Source: Bacillus sp. AFS015802
Lineage (GTDB): Bacteria > Bacillota > Bacilli > Bacillales > Bacillaceae_B
Assembly (NCBI RefSeq): GCF_002561455.1
Contig: NZ_NTUP01000011.1
Location: forward strand, 185,094 to 249,093
Length of the DNA stretch: 64,000 bases
Direction: 5' to 3'
The notes below the pieces were generated by a model. The model saw only the letters and a list, made by a program, of their open reading frames with translations. It did not search any database and was not told the DNA's origin. How positions within the stretch are numbered: position 1 is the first letter of the stretch; each line of letters opens with the position of its first letter. This document shows positions 47,662 to 61,008 of the stretch, piece after piece. The translations under genes were made by a program, and so were the position numbers.

Positions 47662-48114
47662 ATGAAAGTATCATCGAACATCGGGATTATCAATGCCCTG
47701 ATCCGTATCACAGTAGGTTTTACTATCCTTGCCTGGAGTACATCAAAGCTCGCAAGACGTCCTTGGAGAGACTCTTATCTGGTGATGGCTGTGATTGGTG
47801 CCATGAAAGTGGGAGAAGGGATTCTTCGCTATTGCCCTGTCACTGCACTGTTTGAAAAAGGTGGAGACGGCGGGAATGGAAACGGCGGTTTCGGCGGATT
47901 TAAAGCAAAGGATATGATGAACTTTAAAGCCATGCTGAAGTCTGACAAGACCGATCACACTGATCACGGGCATCAGCACCAACAAACAAACGAACATACA
48001 CAAGACCCGACGAAAAACAGCAAAAAAGAATCCAACTTCAACCCAGAAGAACTCACCAACCAAGAAGTCCAGGAGGCATTAGGCGGTTCTAAAGGGACGG
48101 ACCTCCATTCCTAG
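47662..48114 (+). CDS. DUF2892-type membrane protein with Gly- and His-rich tail
   Basis: The 150-residue protein has two membrane segments in its first 65 residues (INALIRITVGFTILAWS and SYLVMAVIGAMKVGEGILRY) ending in CPVTALF, the DUF2892/YgaP-like pattern. A Gly-rich linker and a His-rich tail (HTDHGHQHQQTNEHTQD) follow. The ATG at 47662 has AAGGAGGAA nine bases upstream; the longer open frame from 47632 includes that site. The last codons (KGTDLHS) are made by a copy of the dispersed motif, so the natural C-terminus may have been different. Confidence 0.85.
   Translation: MKVSSNIGIINALIRITVGFTILAWSTSKLARRPWRDSYLVMAVIGAMKVGEGILRYCPVTALFEKGGDGGNGNGGFGGFKAKDMMNFKAMLKSDKTDHTDHGHQHQQTNEHTQDPTKNSKKESNFNPEELTNQEVQEALGGSKGTDLHS
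48092..48104 (+). repeat. Dispersed 13-bp motif inside a coding region
   Basis: AAGGGACGGACCT forms the codons for K-G-T-D-L at the end of the 47662-48114 gene; the only copy that is clearly translated. Confidence 0.9.
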
Positions 48115-48129
48115 GGGGCTTCAAGGCAA

Positions 48130-48177
48130 TGTACACCATTAAATGCAGTAACTGCGGGATTTCGATTGACCATTGAC
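48130..48177 (+). other. 15-codon open frame with a CxxC pair, doubtful
   Basis: ATG at 48130 reads MYTIKCSNCGISIDH then stop. It looks like the start of a zinc-ribbon protein cut short. It has only a weak ribosome site, so it may be a gene remnant or chance. Confidence 0.3.
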
Positions 48178-48188
48178 CTGCGAAATAG

Positions 48189-48237
48189 CAAGATTGCCGA
48201 GGTCCGTCCCTCTAATGGGGATTCCTCGGCAATCTTG
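48189..48237. terminator. 14-bp hairpin with a dispersed motif running into its loop
   Basis: CAAGATTGCCGAGG (48189-48202) pairs with CCTCGGCAATCTTG (48224-48237). The motif AGGTCCGTCCCTC (48200-48212) shares its first bases with the stem and fills the loop. There is no T run, so its use as a terminator of the DUF2892-type gene is uncertain. Confidence 0.5.
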
Positions 48238-48269
48238 TATCTATATTGATAAAAAAGGAGCTGTTTGTA

Positions 48270-49653
<1,384 letters not shown>

Positions 49654-49754
49654 TTAAGAAAACCCCTCCTGTTGAGTTGTAGATGAGGAGAGGTTGGTAT
49701 ATGGAATGAATATGTGCTGGGTGTGCACTGATGGCAACGGAGAGGAGGGGTGTG

Positions 49755-49873
49755 AGGTCCGTCCCTCATTCCACTCCCCATGAACCAGCTGTTTTTCTTG
49801 AATAACCCCTTGTTACAAGGGTTAAAGAGTAAACCTCTTTAGTAATTCAGTCAATTTCCGAGGTCCGTCCCTC
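49755..49873. repeat. Two direct copies of the 13-bp motif between purH and purD
   Basis: AGGTCCGTCCCTC at 49755-49767 and 49861-49873, 106 bp apart in one orientation. The right copy lies three bases after the purH stop. A short hairpin CCCCTTGTTACAAGGG (49806-49821) is between them. Confidence 0.88.
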
Positions 49874-49876
49874 CAA

Positions 49877-51412
49877 TTAATGCTTGAAGTGGCGGATGCC
49901 GGTCATGACCATGGTGATGCCGTATTGGTCGGCTTTTTTGATGGAGTCTTCGTCACGGATGGAGCCTCCGGGTTGGATGATGGCTGTGATGCCTGCTTTG
50001 GCAGCGGCTTCTACGGTGTCGTCCATCGGGAAGAAGGCGTCTGATGCCATGGCGGCTCCTTTGGCTTTTTCTCCTGCCTGCTCAAGGGCGATGTTTGCAG
50101 CGCCGACGCGGTTCATCTGTCCAGCACCGACTCCAACGGTCATATGTGCATCTGTTACCACAATGGCATTGGACTTCACATGCTTCACGACTTTCCAGCC
50201 CAGCTTCATGCTGGCCCATTCTGCTTCTGTCGGTTCGCGCTTCGTTACGACCCTGAGGTCCGCGTCGTCAAGGGTGAATGTGTCATCGGCTTGAACGAGC
50301 AATCCACCTTCAACGGTTGTTAACTTGCGCTCAATTTTGTTAGTGGATTCAAATGGAACCGTCAATAAACGTATATTCTTTTTACCTGAAAGGATTTCAA
50401 ATGCTTCGTCACTGAACGCAGGAGCAATGACGATTTCAAGGAAAATTTCATGAAGCTGCTTCGCTGTTTCTTCATCCACGACGCGGTTCAACGCGACAAT
50501 CCCGCCAAAAATGGAGGTGGAATCCGCTTCATACGCTTTCGTGAAGGCTTCATGGATGGTCGATCCGATGCCGACACCACACGGATTCATATGCTTCACA
50601 GCAACAGCCGCCGGTTCCGTGAATTCTTTTACGATTTGAAGGGCCGCATTCGCATCATTGATATTATTATAGGAAAGCTCTTTTCCGTGAAGCTGTCGAG
50701 CCATGGCCACAGAGAATTCAGAGCCAAGAGGCGCACGGTAGAAAGAAGCCTGCTGATGAGGATTTTCTCCATAGCGTAGCGTTTGCTTTAATTCGTATGT
50801 TCTTGTAAAACGTTCGGGGTGCTCTTCACCTGAAATGTCCGTCATGTATTCAGCGATGAATGCATCGTAAGCTGCCGTATGACGGAACACCTTGGCCGCA
50901 AGTTTACGGCGTTTCTCTAAAGATAGTTCACCTTGAAGCTTTAACTCGGCGATGACCTCATCATAGTCCAACGCATCGACTACGACTGTCACATATTGAT
51001 GATTTTTCGCAGCCGCACGGAGCATCGTCGGCCCGCCGATATCGATATTCTCGATGGCTTCCTCTACACCGACATTCGGTTTTGCAATTGTTTGTTGGAA
51101 TGGGTAAAGGTTGACACATACCAGGTCGATTCCTTCAATCCCTTGTTCCTCCAGCTGTTGGCGATGGCTTTCTTCACCGCGTTTTGCGAGTAATCCACCG
51201 TGGATATTAGGGTGAAGGGTCTTTACGCGTCCTTCAAGGATTTCTGGAAAACCTGTCACTTCTTCCACTCCCATGACGTCTACGTCATTTTCTAAAAGGA
51301 GCTTCTTGGTCCCGCCAGTCGAAATGATTTCATACCCCAGTGTCTTTAGTTCTTTCGCAAATTCGATGACTCCGCTTTTATCTGAAACACTGATCAATGC
51401 TCTTTTTTTCAA
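49877..51412 (-). CDS. purH: Bifunctional AICAR formyltransferase / IMP cyclohydrolase
   Basis: The 511-residue protein performs the last two steps to IMP. The N-terminal MGS-like cyclohydrolase domain has [16 protein letters not shown] and [15 protein letters not shown]; the transformylase domain has [22 protein letters not shown] and SDAFFPMDD. Length is normal. Confidence 0.97.
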   Translation of the reverse strand: MKKRALISVSDKSGVIEFAKELKTLGYEIISTGGTKKLLLENDVDVMGVEEVTGFPEILEGRVKTLHPNIHGGLLAKRGEESHRQQLEEQGIEGIDLVCVNLYPFQQTIAKPNVGVEEAIENIDIGGPTMLRAAAKNHQYVTVVVDALDYDEVIAELKLQGELSLEKRRKLAAKVFRHTAAYDAFIAEYMTDISGEEHPERFTRTYELKQTLRYGENPHQQASFYRAPLGSEFSVAMARQLHGKELSYNNINDANAALQIVKEFTEPAAVAVKHMNPCGVGIGSTIHEAFTKAYEADSTSIFGGIVALNRVVDEETAKQLHEIFLEIVIAPAFSDEAFEILSGKKNIRLLTVPFESTNKIERKLTTVEGGLLVQADDTFTLDDADLRVVTKREPTEAEWASMKLGWKVVKHVKSNAIVVTDAHMTVGVGAGQMNRVGAANIALEQAGEKAKGAAMASDAFFPMDDTVEAAAKAGITAIIQPGGSIRDEDSIKKADQYGITMVMTGIRHFKH

Positions 51413-51471
51413 TGTCTGATCCTCCTCTGCCTTATGTAATGCTGATTTTATTTCATTATATTGAAATCAAA

Positions 51472-51484
51472 GGCCCGTCCCTCA
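51472..51484 (-). repeat. Variant dispersed motif
   Basis: AGGCCCGTCCCTC, one base different from the consensus, between purN and purH. It is the only pur-operon copy upstream of purD-purH. Confidence 0.75.
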
Positions 51485-51529
51485 TCACTTTACCACACTA
51501 CCAAGATAAAGCAACCACTCTTCCCCTCT

Positions 51530-52105
51530 TTAGTGACCCGTTGTGAGGAAGAGGTGGTTCAGGGTGTTTGGGTACAGGTGATGTTCCACGTGCTGGATTT
51601 TGTCCTGCAGTGACTGCCTGGTTTCGCCTGTTGTGACACGGACGATTTCCTGTGCGATGATTTCCCCTGTGTCCATTCCCGCGTCTACGAAATGAACCGT
51701 GACGCCGGTGATCTTCACTCCGCCGTCGATGGCTTGTCCGATGGCATCCTTTCCTGGAAAAGAAGGGAGGAGTGACGGATGGATATTGACGATCCTTCCA
51801 CCGAAGCTTTCGAGAAGCGTTGGACCGATCAATCTCATATACCCTGCTAATACAATAAAATCAACACCCAAATGAGCCAGCTCATTTAGGATTTCCTGTT
51901 CGAATGCCTGCTTGTTCTCATAGTCCTTTGCCCGAAAGACGAAAGTCGGGATTCCTGCAGTCTGGGCGCGGTGAATAACAAACGCGCCCGGCTGGTCACA
52001 TACAAGAAGCCTGATATTCGCTTTCAGGGTTCCACTTTGTACAGCGTCTACCAATGCTTGAAAATTACTTCCGCTTCCTGATGCAAAAATGGCAATCTGT
52101 CTCAT
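51530..52105 (-). CDS. purN: Phosphoribosylglycinamide formyltransferase
   Basis: The 191-residue folate-dependent enzyme formylates GAR. IAIFASGSGSNFQAL at the start, FIVLAGYMRLIGPTLL, the catalytic NIHPSLLPSFPGKDA and VHFVDAGMDTGEII are present. It begins 36 bp after purM and is followed by a 117-bp gap to purH. Confidence 0.97.
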   Translation of the reverse strand: MRQIAIFASGSGSNFQALVDAVQSGTLKANIRLLVCDQPGAFVIHRAQTAGIPTFVFRAKDYENKQAFEQEILNELAHLGVDFIVLAGYMRLIGPTLLESFGGRIVNIHPSLLPSFPGKDAIGQAIDGGVKITGVTVHFVDAGMDTGEIIAQEIVRVTTGETRQSLQDKIQHVEHHLYPNTLNHLFLTTGH

Positions 52106-52141
52106 GACTCGCCCCCGTTATTGACTTCTACATCCTTCCTT

Positions 52142-53170
52142 TCAACGAACGAAGCTTACCCCTGTGCCATTTGTGACACGTCCGATGATAAAGGCATCTT
52201 CTCCCTGTTCCTTGAAAAATGGAAGGATGTCTTCCGCTTCACTTTCTTCTACCGCTAACACAAATCCAATCCCCATATTGAAAATGTTGTACATTTCGCT
52301 TCGTGGAATGTTCCCATAGTGCTCAAGGGCAGGGAAAATGCTTGGAATATCCCAGCTGCCTTCTGTGATCTCTGCCTGCAAGCCATCCGGCAGCATCCGT
52401 GGAATATTCTCAATGAAACCTCCGCCCGTAATATGGGACATCCCCTTGATGGAGAATTGTTTAAGTGCCGCCAGTACAGGTTTCACGTAAATCTTTGTTG
52501 GTGTCAGTAATGCTTCCTTTAATGTGGTTCCGATTTCAGGGAGTGGTTCTTCCAAAGAAAACGACTGATCTTCGAAGAATACTTTTCTCACTAAAGAGTA
52601 CCCATTACTGTGTATACCACTGGACCCCAGTCCTACTAACACATTTCCTTCAGAAATTTGTTCGCCTGTGATGATCTCTTTTTTTTCACAGGCACCTACA
52701 GCGAAGCCGGCGATATCATATTCTTCATCTGAATACATACCCGGCATCTCGGCAGTTTCTCCGCCGATCAGTGCACAGCCCGCCATTTCACATCCGTCCG
52801 CAATCCCTTTTACAATACCTTCTATCTTCTCCGGGAGTGCTTTCCCAGTCGCTATATAATCTAAGAAATACAGTGGTTCCGCTCCTTGAACGACAATGTC
52901 ATTCACACACATGGCCACACAATCGATCCCGATTGTATCGTGTTTGTCTGCCATGAAGGCCAGCTTAAGCTTCGTTCCGACTCCATCTGTTCCTGAAACG
53001 AGAACGGGCTCAATCAAGTTCAAGGAAGATAAATCGAACATTCCTCCAAAGCTGCCCAATTGACCAAGAACGCCTTCCCGGGCCGTTCGTTTCACATGTT
53101 TCTTGATCCGGTCGACGGATTCGTATCCCGCTTCGATATCTACTCCTGCCTGACGATACGCATTTGCCAT
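52142..53170 (-). CDS. purM: Phosphoribosylformylglycinamidine cyclo-ligase
   Basis: The AIR synthetase of about 342 residues. [53 protein letters not shown] and [14 protein letters not shown] mark the ATP and substrate sites. Either of two adjacent ATGs (53173, 53170) can be the start; GGGGGAATC precedes them. It begins about 10 bp after purF. Confidence 0.96.
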   Translation of the reverse strand: MANAYRQAGVDIEAGYESVDRIKKHVKRTAREGVLGQLGSFGGMFDLSSLNLIEPVLVSGTDGVGTKLKLAFMADKHDTIGIDCVAMCVNDIVVQGAEPLYFLDYIATGKALPEKIEGIVKGIADGCEMAGCALIGGETAEMPGMYSDEEYDIAGFAVGACEKKEIITGEQISEGNVLVGLGSSGIHSNGYSLVRKVFFEDQSFSLEEPLPEIGTTLKEALLTPTKIYVKPVLAALKQFSIKGMSHITGGGFIENIPRMLPDGLQAEITEGSWDIPSIFPALEHYGNIPRSEMYNIFNMGIGFVLAVEESEAEDILPFFKEQGEDAFIIGRVTNGTGVSFVR

Positions 53171-53181
53171 CATGATTCCCC

Positions 53182-54603
53182 CTATTTCACTAACTCTTTT
53201 TCATGTGGATGAAGTGTATCCGGGTAGATTTCCGTTGGATACTTCCCTGTAAAGCAAGCCATGCATTGACCGCGGTTTTCCGATGAATCCTCACGGCCGA
53301 TCGCTTTGATCACACCTTCCGGACTCAAGAATGTCAGCGAGTCCGCACCGATGATCTGACGCATTTCTTCCACAGAGTTGGAAGAGGCGATCAATTCTTC
53401 ATGAGTCGATGTATCGATGCCGTAGAAGCAAGGATTCTTGATGGGCGGTGAACTGATGCACACATGCACTTCCTTCGCTCCCGCTTCTTTCAGCATGGTC
53501 ACGATCCGTTTCGATGTCGTTCCCCGTACGATGGAATCGTCGACCATGACGACACGCTTGCCCTCAACGACTCCCCTTACAGGTGAGAGCTTCATCTTCA
53601 CACCCTGCTCACGAAGGGATTGAGAAGGCTGAATGAACGTACGCCCTACATACCGATTTTTGATCAGTCCCATTTCATACGGAATGCCTGATGCTTCCGC
53701 ATAACCGATGGCACTTGAAATGCTGGAGTCCGGAACACCCGTTACAACATCCGCTTCAACCGGTGCTTCATTCGCCAGTTCCATTCCCATCCGCTTTCTC
53801 GCAGAATGAACATTGATCCCCTGAATATTGCTGTCCGGTCGTGAGAAGTATACGTATTCCATCGTACACATCGCATTCCCGCCTGAAAAACTAAACCGTT
53901 CTGAGGTCAATCCCTCATCATTGATGATCACAAGCTCCCCCGGCTCGATATCACGTACAAATTCAGCGCCAACGATATCGAAGGCACATGTTTCTGACGC
54001 CACACAGTAAGCATCCCCAAGCTTACCGAGAGATAATGGGCGAAGACCGTGTGGATCAAGCGCCACCATCATCTCTGTTTCCGTCATGACGACAAATGCA
54101 TAAGCACCCTTCAACATCGTCAGTGCGTTTTTTACGCGATCTTTCAGATTAAAGTACCCACTTCTTTTGATTAAGTGAGCCAGCACTTCTGTATCCGAGC
54201 TTGTTTGAAAAATACTCCCCTGTCCTTCAAGCTGATGCTTCAAGGCGTTCGCATTGACCAGATTCCCGTTATGGGCAAGAGCAAGACTGCCGCTCTGAGA
54301 GTTGAAGAGAAGAGGCTGGACGTTCTCGTAACCTCCGCCTCCTGCCGTCGCATAGCGCACGTGACCGATGGCCGAATCCCCTTCAAGCTTCTCGATCGTC
54401 CCTTCCTGGAACACTTCCGTTACGAGGCCTTCCCCTTTTAGGCAGCGTAACGTGTCGCCGTCAGACACGACGATCCCTGTTCCCTCTTGTCCCCGATGCT
54501 GCAGACTATGAAGTCCGTAATACGTAATTTGGGCGGCATTGGGATGTCCCCATATCCCGAATACGCCACATTCCTCGTTTAAACCTTTGATTTCAGCAGG
54601 CAT
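53182..54603 (-). CDS. purF: Amidophosphoribosyltransferase
   Basis: The 473-residue first enzyme of the pathway. [11 protein letters not shown] is an 11-residue propeptide, removed to expose Cys12 as the N-terminal nucleophile ([10 protein letters not shown]). The PRTase domain has [14 protein letters not shown]-terminal cysteines (CMACFTG and an earlier CxxxxC) fit the iron-sulphur type of Bacillus. ATG at 54603 has AAAGGAGCG upstream and overlaps purL by 25 bp. Confidence 0.97.
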   Translation of the reverse strand: MPAEIKGLNEECGVFGIWGHPNAAQITYYGLHSLQHRGQEGTGIVVSDGDTLRCLKGEGLVTEVFQEGTIEKLEGDSAIGHVRYATAGGGGYENVQPLLFNSQSGSLALAHNGNLVNANALKHQLEGQGSIFQTSSDTEVLAHLIKRSGYFNLKDRVKNALTMLKGAYAFVVMTETEMMVALDPHGLRPLSLGKLGDAYCVASETCAFDIVGAEFVRDIEPGELVIINDEGLTSERFSFSGGNAMCTMEYVYFSRPDSNIQGINVHSARKRMGMELANEAPVEADVVTGVPDSSISSAIGYAEASGIPYEMGLIKNRYVGRTFIQPSQSLREQGVKMKLSPVRGVVEGKRVVMVDDSIVRGTTSKRIVTMLKEAGAKEVHVCISSPPIKNPCFYGIDTSTHEELIASSNSVEEMRQIIGADSLTFLSPEGVIKAIGREDSSENRGQCMACFTGKYPTEIYPDTLHPHEKELVK

Positions 54604-56813
54604 GGGATCGCTCCTTTCCAAGCTGACTCCAGTTCTTCTACGGACGCTTCCACTAGTACGTCCCCTTTTTCCGATGTCACCTTGATTGCTCCAAGGTCGG
54701 TCACGTCACCAATAGCCTTCGCATCCGGAACCAGCTTCTCAAACTCAGTCTTGTGTTCCGGTTTGACCGTAACGATGAAACGGGACTGTGTTTCACTGAA
54801 AAGAGCTGCCACATTGTTTTCTCCAGAAACGTGAACGTTTGCTCCCAATCCTTTTGTTCCAAAAGTCGATTCCGCAAGAGCGACGGCGAAACCACCTTCA
54901 GCGATATCATGGGCAGATGCCACAAGACCTTTTTGAATCGCTTCTAACAGTTGCATTTGACGGCGAAGTTCCGTCTGCAAATCGATCGCAGGTGCCTGCC
55001 CGAAGATCTTTCCTTCTAAAAGCTTTTGAAGCTCACTTCCGCCAAATTCTTCACGGGTTTCACCGATCACATAAATAGTATCCCCGGCTTCCTTGAAGCT
55101 TTGAGTCGTAATATGATCGACATCCTCAATCAGTCCGACCATTCCGACAACAGGCGTTGGATAAACGGCCGTTCCCATGGATTCATTGTATAAGGATACA
55201 TTTCCGCCGATGACCGGAGTCGATAACTCACGACAAGCTTCACTCATCCCTTCAACGGACTTCTCGATCTGCCAGAAAATTTCCGGTTTCTCCGGGTTTC
55301 CGAAGTTCAGACAGTCAGTGATGGCCAGTGGGATCGCTCCGGAGCAAACGATGTTACGTGCTGCTTCAGCTACCGCGATCTTACCTCCAACTTCCGGATC
55401 CAGGTAAAGGTAACGGGAATTACAATCCGTTGTCATGGCAAGGGCTTTTCTGGTGCCGCGTACACGCACGACCGCTGCATCAGAACCCGGGCTCACAACC
55501 GTACTCGTTCTCACCTGGTGATCATATTGATCAAATACCCACTCTTTACTTGCGATCGTCGGCTGCTGTAACAATGCTTTAAGTGTTTCTTTGTAATCCT
55601 CAACCTTTGGAGCAGGCGTTTCCATTGCCTGAAACTCTTTGTAGTACGCTGCTTCTTGAGAAGGCTTGTGATAGACAGGTGCCTCTTCAGCAAGAGCATC
55701 CACCGGTACATCTGCCACAACTTCACCTTTGTGAAGAAGACGAAGGCGTTTATCATCGGTTACCTTCCCGATGGAAACCGCTTCTAAATCGTATTTTGAA
55801 AAAAGGTCTACGATTTCCTGTTCGCGTCCTTTTTCCACGACGATCAGCATGCGCTCCTGAGATTCCGACAGCATCATTTCATATGCCGTCATGCCTCTTT
55901 CACGCTGTGGTACAAGATCAAGATCCATTTCGATTCCGGATCCCGCTTTACTTGCCATTTCCGCTGAAGAACTTGTAAGGCCGGCCGCTCCCATATCCTG
56001 AATGCCGACAAGGGCATCATTCTGAACAAGCTCCAGGCACGCTTCAAGAAGTAATTTCTCCATGAATGGATCTCCTACCTGAACCGCGGGGCGCTTCTCT
56101 TCCGATCCTTCATTTAATTCCTCGGATGCGAAAGTGGCACCATGAATGCCGTCACGGCCTGTCTTCGCCCCGACGTACATGACGGTATTGCCGACACCAT
56201 GCGCCTGACCTTTTTTAATATCCTTATGGTCGATCAACCCTACACACATGGCGTTGACAAGGGGATTTCCTTCATAAGAAGCATCAAATTGAACTTCCCC
56301 TCCGACCGTAGGGATCCCGATACAGTTACCGTATCCCGCGATACCTGCTACGACTTCTTTAAATAGATACTGAACACGAGGAGAATCCAACTCTCCAAAG
56401 CGTAAAGAGTTGAGGAGTGCAATAGGTCTTGCCCCCATCGAGAATACGTCTCGAATAATACCCCCGACACCCGTTGCCGCCCCTTGATAAGGCTCGATGG
56501 CCGACGGATGATTGTGACTCTCGATTTTGAACACCACTGCTTGATCATCGCCAATATCAACAATCCCAGCTCCTTCTCCAGGTCCTTGAAGAACGCGTTC
56601 ACCTGTCGTTGGGAACTTCATCAGTACAGGCTTCGAATTTTTATAGCTGCAATGCTCTGACCACATAACAGAGAAAAGACCGGTCTCTGTGTAGTTCGGT
56701 GTTCTTCCCAGGATGTTTTCCACCATTGAAAATTCTTCGTCTGTTAAACCCATCTCACGATAAAGCTGCTCTTCTTTCACTTGTGTTGAAGTTGGTTCAA
56801 GCATTAACGACAT
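54579..56813 (-). CDS. purL: Phosphoribosylformylglycinamidine synthase subunit PurL
   Basis: The 744-residue small-type synthetase subunit, which works with PurS and Pur[57 protein letters not shown] and [16 protein letters not shown] are family segments. The start overlaps the purQ end by 17 bp. Confidence 0.97.
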   Translation of the reverse strand: MSLMLEPTSTQVKEEQLYREMGLTDEEFSMVENILGRTPNYTETGLFSVMWSEHCSYKNSKPVLMKFPTTGERVLQGPGEGAGIVDIGDDQAVVFKIESHNHPSAIEPYQGAATGVGGIIRDVFSMGARPIALLNSLRFGELDSPRVQYLFKEVVAGIAGYGNCIGIPTVGGEVQFDASYEGNPLVNAMCVGLIDHKDIKKGQAHGVGNTVMYVGAKTGRDGIHGATFASEELNEGSEEKRPAVQVGDPFMEKLLLEACLELVQNDALVGIQDMGAAGLTSSSAEMASKAGSGIEMDLDLVPQRERGMTAYEMMLSESQERMLIVVEKGREQEIVDLFSKYDLEAVSIGKVTDDKRLRLLHKGEVVADVPVDALAEEAPVYHKPSQEAAYYKEFQAMETPAPKVEDYKETLKALLQQPTIASKEWVFDQYDHQVRTSTVVSPGSDAAVVRVRGTRKALAMTTDCNSRYLYLDPEVGGKIAVAEAARNIVCSGAIPLAITDCLNFGNPEKPEIFWQIEKSVEGMSEACRELSTPVIGGNVSLYNESMGTAVYPTPVVGMVGLIEDVDHITTQSFKEAGDTIYVIGETREEFGGSELQKLLEGKIFGQAPAIDLQTELRRQMQLLEAIQKGLVASAHDIAEGGFAVALAESTFGTKGLGANVHVSGENNVAALFSETQSRFIVTVKPEHKTEFEKLVPDAKAIGDVTDLGAIKVTSEKGDVLVEASVEELESAWKGAIPCLLKSKV

Positions 56814-57483
56814 GTTTTTCCCTCCAGTGTTTCACAATCGATTGAAATAGTTTCTTCCCGTCTTCACTACCTAGTAAAGTGTCCATGGCACGCTCTGGAT
56901 GAGGCATCATCCCAAGGACATTTCCTTGTTTATTGGTGATTCCTGCAATATTCTCCACGCTTCCGTTCGGATTTTCATCACTATACGTGAACACAATTTG
57001 ATTGTTTTCCTTCAGTGTGATCATCGTCTCCTCATCACAGAAGTAATTCCCTTCACCGTGGGCGATCGGAATCTGGATCACATCATTCTTTTCATAGCCG
57101 TTCGTAAACATCGTCTCATTGTTCTCAACCGTTAACGGCACCGTTTTACAAATGAACTTCAAGCTGTCATTCCGGCGCATGGCCCCTGGAAGTAAACCTG
57201 TTTCGAGTAAAACCTGAAATCCGTTGCATACACCCAGAACCGGCTTGCCTTGCTCTGCCGCCTTCACGACCTCTTTCATCACATTCGAGAAGCGGGCAAT
57301 CGCCCCTGAACGAAGGTAATCCCCATACGAGAATCCTCCTGGTAATAGAATCGCATCATAGTTTTCCAGATTATCAGCATCGTGCCAAACGTAGGCCACT
57401 TCTTCACCGATTTCATCCTTGATCGCATGGTACATATCGATGTCACAGTTAGAGCCTGGGAATACAATTACTGCAAACTTCAT
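56797..57483 (-). CDS. purQ: Phosphoribosylformylglycinamidine synthase subunit PurQ
   Basis: The 228-residue glutaminase subunit. [16 protein letters not shown] at the start, [13 protein letters not shown], the nucleophile in [11 protein letters not shown] and the catalytic His-Glu in [10 protein letters not shown] are clear. It overlaps the purS stop by four bases (ATGA). Confidence 0.97.
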   Translation of the reverse strand: MKFAVIVFPGSNCDIDMYHAIKDEIGEEVAYVWHDADNLENYDAILLPGGFSYGDYLRSGAIARFSNVMKEVVKAAEQGKPVLGVCNGFQVLLETGLLPGAMRRNDSLKFICKTVPLTVENNETMFTNGYEKNDVIQIPIAHGEGNYFCDEETMITLKENNQIVFTYSDENPNGSVENIAGITNKQGNVLGMMPHPERAMDTLLGSEDGKKLFQSIVKHWREKHVVNA

Positions 57484-57734
57484 TGAGCGACACTCTCCTC
57501 GATTTCATATCGGTAATCCTCGATGACTGGGTTGGCAAGTAGGCGATGACACATCTCTTCAACCGTCGCTTCCACGTTTTCAACTGATGATGGAAGAGTC
57601 AACTCCATATACTTCCCTACGCGCACATCTTCAACACTTTTGAATCCCATTGAATGCAGCGCCTGTTTCACAACACTTCCTTGAGGATCTAATACACTTT
57701 CTCTTAATGTGATATAAACCTTTACTTTGTACAT
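57480..57734 (-). CDS. purS: Phosphoribosylformylglycinamidine synthase subunit PurS
   Basis: The 84-residue PurS bridges PurL and Pur[21 protein letters not shown] and [20 protein letters not shown] are characteristic. Its ATG lies inside the purC end with a 13-bp overlap. Confidence 0.97.
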   Translation of the reverse strand: MYKVKVYITLRESVLDPQGSVVKQALHSMGFKSVEDVRVGKYMELTLPSSVENVEATVEEMCHRLLANPVIEDYRYEIEESVAQ

Positions 57735-58447
57735 AGTTTGTTTCCTCCTAAGCGTTCTAAAATGATTGAGTATACTTCTGTTAAACTGCCAATATCTCTT
57801 CTGAAAACATCTTTATCAAGCTTCTGGTTCGTTTCTGCATCCCATAATCGGCATGTGTCTGGTGAGATTTCATCCCCTAATAGAATCGCTCCATGACGGT
57901 CTTTACCGAACTCCAATTTGAAATCGACAAGCGTGACTCTTGCTTCTTTAAAAATCCCTTGAAGGACTTCATTCACTCCGAGTGCCATCTCTCTGATCTC
58001 GGCACGTTCTTCCCGTGACGCGATCTCCAGGAAATCAATATGATCATCGGTGATCAGTGGATCTCCCAAATCATCGTCTTTATAGTAAAATTCGATGATC
58101 GGCTTTTGAAGGGGTGTCCCCTCTTCTTTTCCAAGCCGTTTTGACAGACTTCCTGCAATCACATTCCGAACCACGACTTCAAGTGGAATGATCCTTACAC
58201 GTTTGACCAGCTGCTCATCCTCTGAAATCTGTTTAATAAAGTGACTCTGTATCCCTTTTTCAGCAAGCTTTGAAAATAGCAAGCTTGAAATCTTATTATT
58301 TAAAACCCCTTTGCCGTCGATATCCGCTTTCTTCTCCCCATTGAAAGCAGTGGCAGAATTCTTATACTGAATCCAGACAACGTCTTCATCGTTCGTTTCG
58401 AAGATCTGCTTAGCTTTTCCTTCATATAAAAGTGTTCCTTTTTCCAT
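57722..58447 (-). CDS. purC: SAICAR synthase
   Basis: The 241-residue enzyme couples aspartate to CAIR. LLYEGKAKQIFETND at the start, KIIPLEVVVRNVIAGSL-like VRIIPLEVVVRN, EFYYKDDDLGDPLI and FKLEFGKDRHGAILLGDEIS are family segments. It follows purB by 108 bp, the largest gap in the front part of the operon. Confidence 0.97.
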   Translation of the reverse strand: MEKGTLLYEGKAKQIFETNDEDVVWIQYKNSATAFNGEKKADIDGKGVLNNKISSLLFSKLAEKGIQSHFIKQISEDEQLVKRVRIIPLEVVVRNVIAGSLSKRLGKEEGTPLQKPIIEFYYKDDDLGDPLITDDHIDFLEIASREERAEIREMALGVNEVLQGIFKEARVTLVDFKLEFGKDRHGAILLGDEISPDTCRLWDAETNQKLDKDVFRRDIGSLTEVYSIILERLGGNKLCTK

Positions 58448-58555
58448 ATGAAATCCCCCTGTTCGTTGAAAATTGCCAATCTTCAGTCTATATTTTCATA
58501 AAAAAAGGAAGGGATTCCGTTAAAAACCCCTGCCTTATTCATTTGTCAGAAGGAC

Positions 58556-59851
58556 TTATACCAAGCCGCAACGTTCAAAGATTGTATCCACATGTTTTAA
58601 GTGATAGTTGTAATCGAAGCAGTCATCAATGTCAGAAGGTGTTAGCTTGGACGTGATCGTTGCATCCTCTTCAATAAGAGAACGGAACGCCACTTGCTTC
58701 TCCCACGCTTCCATCGCTTTCGGCTGAACCGTATCATATGCTTCTTCACGGGTCATCCCTTTATCAATAAGAGCAAGAAGAACACGTTGAGAGTAGATCA
58801 AGCCAAGTGTGCGATCCATATTACGCTGCATATTCTCCGGGAAGACCGTCAAGTTCTTGATGATATTTCCAAAACGGTTCAGCATGTAATTGAGGGCGAT
58901 CGTCGCATCCGGAAGGATCACACGCTCTGCTGAAGAGTGGGAAATATCACGCTCATGCCATAGTGGCACGTTTTCATATGCTGTCATCATATATCCTCTG
59001 ATCACACGCGCCATTCCCGTCATGTTCTCAGAACCGATCGGGTTACGCTTATGAGGCATGGCTGAAGATCCTTTTTGACCTTTCGCAAAGAACTCTTCCA
59101 CTTCACGTGTTTCACTCTTCTGAAGACCTCGGACCTCAACAGCGAACTTCTCGATAGACGTTGCAATCAGGGCAAGTGTCCCCATGTAATGAGCGTGGCG
59201 ATCACGCTGAAGTGTTTGTGTGGAAACCGGCGCAGGCTTGATACCAAGCTTTTCACACACGTAAGACTCAACGAAAGGATCGATATTCGCATACGTTCCA
59301 ACCGCTCCTGAAATCTTACCGAATTCCACTCCATCTGCTGCTGCTTTGAATCGTTCCACGTTACGCTTCATCTCTTCATACCACAGGGCAAGCTTTAGAC
59401 CGAATGTAGTCGGCTCCGCATGAACACCGTGCGTACGTCCCATCATGACCGTATGCTTATGCTCAATCGCTTTGTTCTTTAAAATTTCAACGAAGCGCTC
59501 CAAGTCTTTAAGAATAATCTCGTTCGCCTGCTTCAGTTGATACGAAAGGGCCGTATCCACAACGTCCGTAGAAGTGAGTCCGTAATGAACCCATTTTCTT
59601 TCTTCCCCAAGCGTTTCAGATACTGCTCTTGTGAAAGCTACAACGTCGTGACGTGTTTCTTCTTCAATTTCCTTGATGCGGTCCACATTGAATCCTGCGT
59701 TCTCACGGATCTTCGCTACATCCTCTTTCGGAATGTCCCCGATTTCAGCCCATGCTTCACAAGCCAAAATTTCCACTTCAAGCCATGCTTGAAAACGATT
59801 TTCCTCTGTCCATATAGCTCCCATTTCAGGGCGTGTATAACGTTCTATCAT
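58556..59851 (-). CDS. purB: Adenylosuccinate lyase
   Basis: The 431-residue lyase acts twice in purine synthesis, on SAICAR and adenylosuccinate. [15 protein letters not shown] at the start, [14 protein letters not shown] with the catalytic His, and the signature [16 protein letters not shown] are all present. ATG at 59851 overlaps the purK stop (ATGA); the longer frame from 59887 lies in purK. Confidence 0.97.
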   Translation of the reverse strand: MIERYTRPEMGAIWTEENRFQAWLEVEILACEAWAEIGDIPKEDVAKIRENAGFNVDRIKEIEEETRHDVVAFTRAVSETLGEERKWVHYGLTSTDVVDTALSYQLKQANEIILKDLERFVEILKNKAIEHKHTVMMGRTHGVHAEPTTFGLKLALWYEEMKRNVERFKAAADGVEFGKISGAVGTYANIDPFVESYVCEKLGIKPAPVSTQTLQRDRHAHYMGTLALIATSIEKFAVEVRGLQKSETREVEEFFAKGQKGSSAMPHKRNPIGSENMTGMARVIRGYMMTAYENVPLWHERDISHSSAERVILPDATIALNYMLNRFGNIIKNLTVFPENMQRNMDRTLGLIYSQRVLLALIDKGMTREEAYDTVQPKAMEAWEKQVAFRSLIEEDATITSKLTPSDIDDCFDYNYHLKHVDTIFERCGLV

Positions 59852-61008
59852 ACCAGTCGTCCTCCGATCTTTTCTTGCACCTTCCAAATCCCTGCTTCAT
59901 TTATGTTCGACAATGTCTCTTCCATATCATTCGTTAATAGCGTGACATGCCCCATCTTCCGCTTCGGCTTCGGTACATCCTTACCGTACAGATGGATAAA
60001 CCAGTCTGGGTGCTTTGGAACAGCCTTCATAATAGGCTCGATGTGCTCTCCTAATAGATTAACCATCACAGCGTTCTTTAATAAGGTCGGTTGGACAAGC
60101 GGCCAGTTGCATACCGCTTTGACGTGCTGGGCGAATTGAGAAAAGTCGCACGCTTCGATCGAGTAGTGACCTGAATTATGAGGCCTTGGAGCCAGTTCAT
60201 TGATGTAGATGTCTCCATCCGCTGTCAAGAACATTTCAATTGCAAGCGTCCCGACAAGGTCAAGTGTCTCACTGATTCTCTTTGCCATCCCGATTGCTTT
60301 AGCTGCTGTTTCTTCACTCACCCTGGCCGGCGCAATCGTTTCATGTAAAATGTTATCCACATGAATGTTTTCCACTACAGGAAAGTTTGTTTGCTGCCCA
60401 TCGGGATTACGTGTCACAATAACGGATAGCTCTTTTTCAAAAGGAATCCACTTCTCTAACACACATGGACCGTTCTCCAATAAAGCAGCTGCTTCCTCTA
60501 TCTCGCGTGCTTCCCGGATCACATACTGTCCCTTCCCGTCATAACCGCCCCTCGTCGTTTTCAAAACCACTGGATAGCCAAGCTTTTCTATATTATCATA
60601 GATGTCCTTCTGTTGTTTAATCACAGCATAAGGAGCCACTTCCACCCCTGCAAACGTAAGGGCTTCCTTCTCCATGATGCGGTCCTGAGTGATGCGGATC
60701 AATTCAGCCCCTTGAGGTAAATAAGCACGTTCCGACAACCATTTCAGTGCTTCATAGTCGATGTTCTCAAATTCATATGTAATCACATCGCACTCTTCCG
60801 CCAGTCTGTACAAAGCGTCATACTGATCGAAGCCTGCCGTGATCACAAGATCGGCAACCTGTGCACATGGGGAGTCCGGCGAAGGATCCAGTACAGCCAC
60901 CCGAAAGCCTCTTGCTTTCGCATCCAGTGCCATCATCCTGCCAAGCTGTCCGCCACCGATGATCCCGATCATCTGTCCTGGTAGTATCGTCTTCTTATTC
61001 AAGGTCAT
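59848..61008 (-). CDS. purK: 5-(carboxyamino)imidazole ribonucleotide synthase
   Basis: The ATP-grasp enzyme of about 386 residues makes N5-[23 protein letters not shown] at the start, [17 protein letters not shown] and [14 protein letters not shown] are invariant family stretches. ATG at 61008 (a GTG precedes it at 61011) overlaps purE by 14 bp. Confidence 0.97.
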   Translation of the reverse strand: MTLNKKTILPGQMIGIIGGGQLGRMMALDAKARGFRVAVLDPSPDSPCAQVADLVITAGFDQYDALYRLAEECDVITYEFENIDYEALKWLSERAYLPQGAELIRITQDRIMEKEALTFAGVEVAPYAVIKQQKDIYDNIEKLGYPVVLKTTRGGYDGKGQYVIREAREIEEAAALLENGPCVLEKWIPFEKELSVIVTRNPDGQQTNFPVVENIHVDNILHETIAPARVSEETAAKAIGMAKRISETLDLVGTLAIEMFLTADGDIYINELAPRPHNSGHYSIEACDFSQFAQHVKAVCNWPLVQPTLLKNAVMVNLLGEHIEPIMKAVPKHPDWFIHLYGKDVPKPKRKMGHVTLLTNDMEETLSNINEAGIWKVQEKIGGRLV

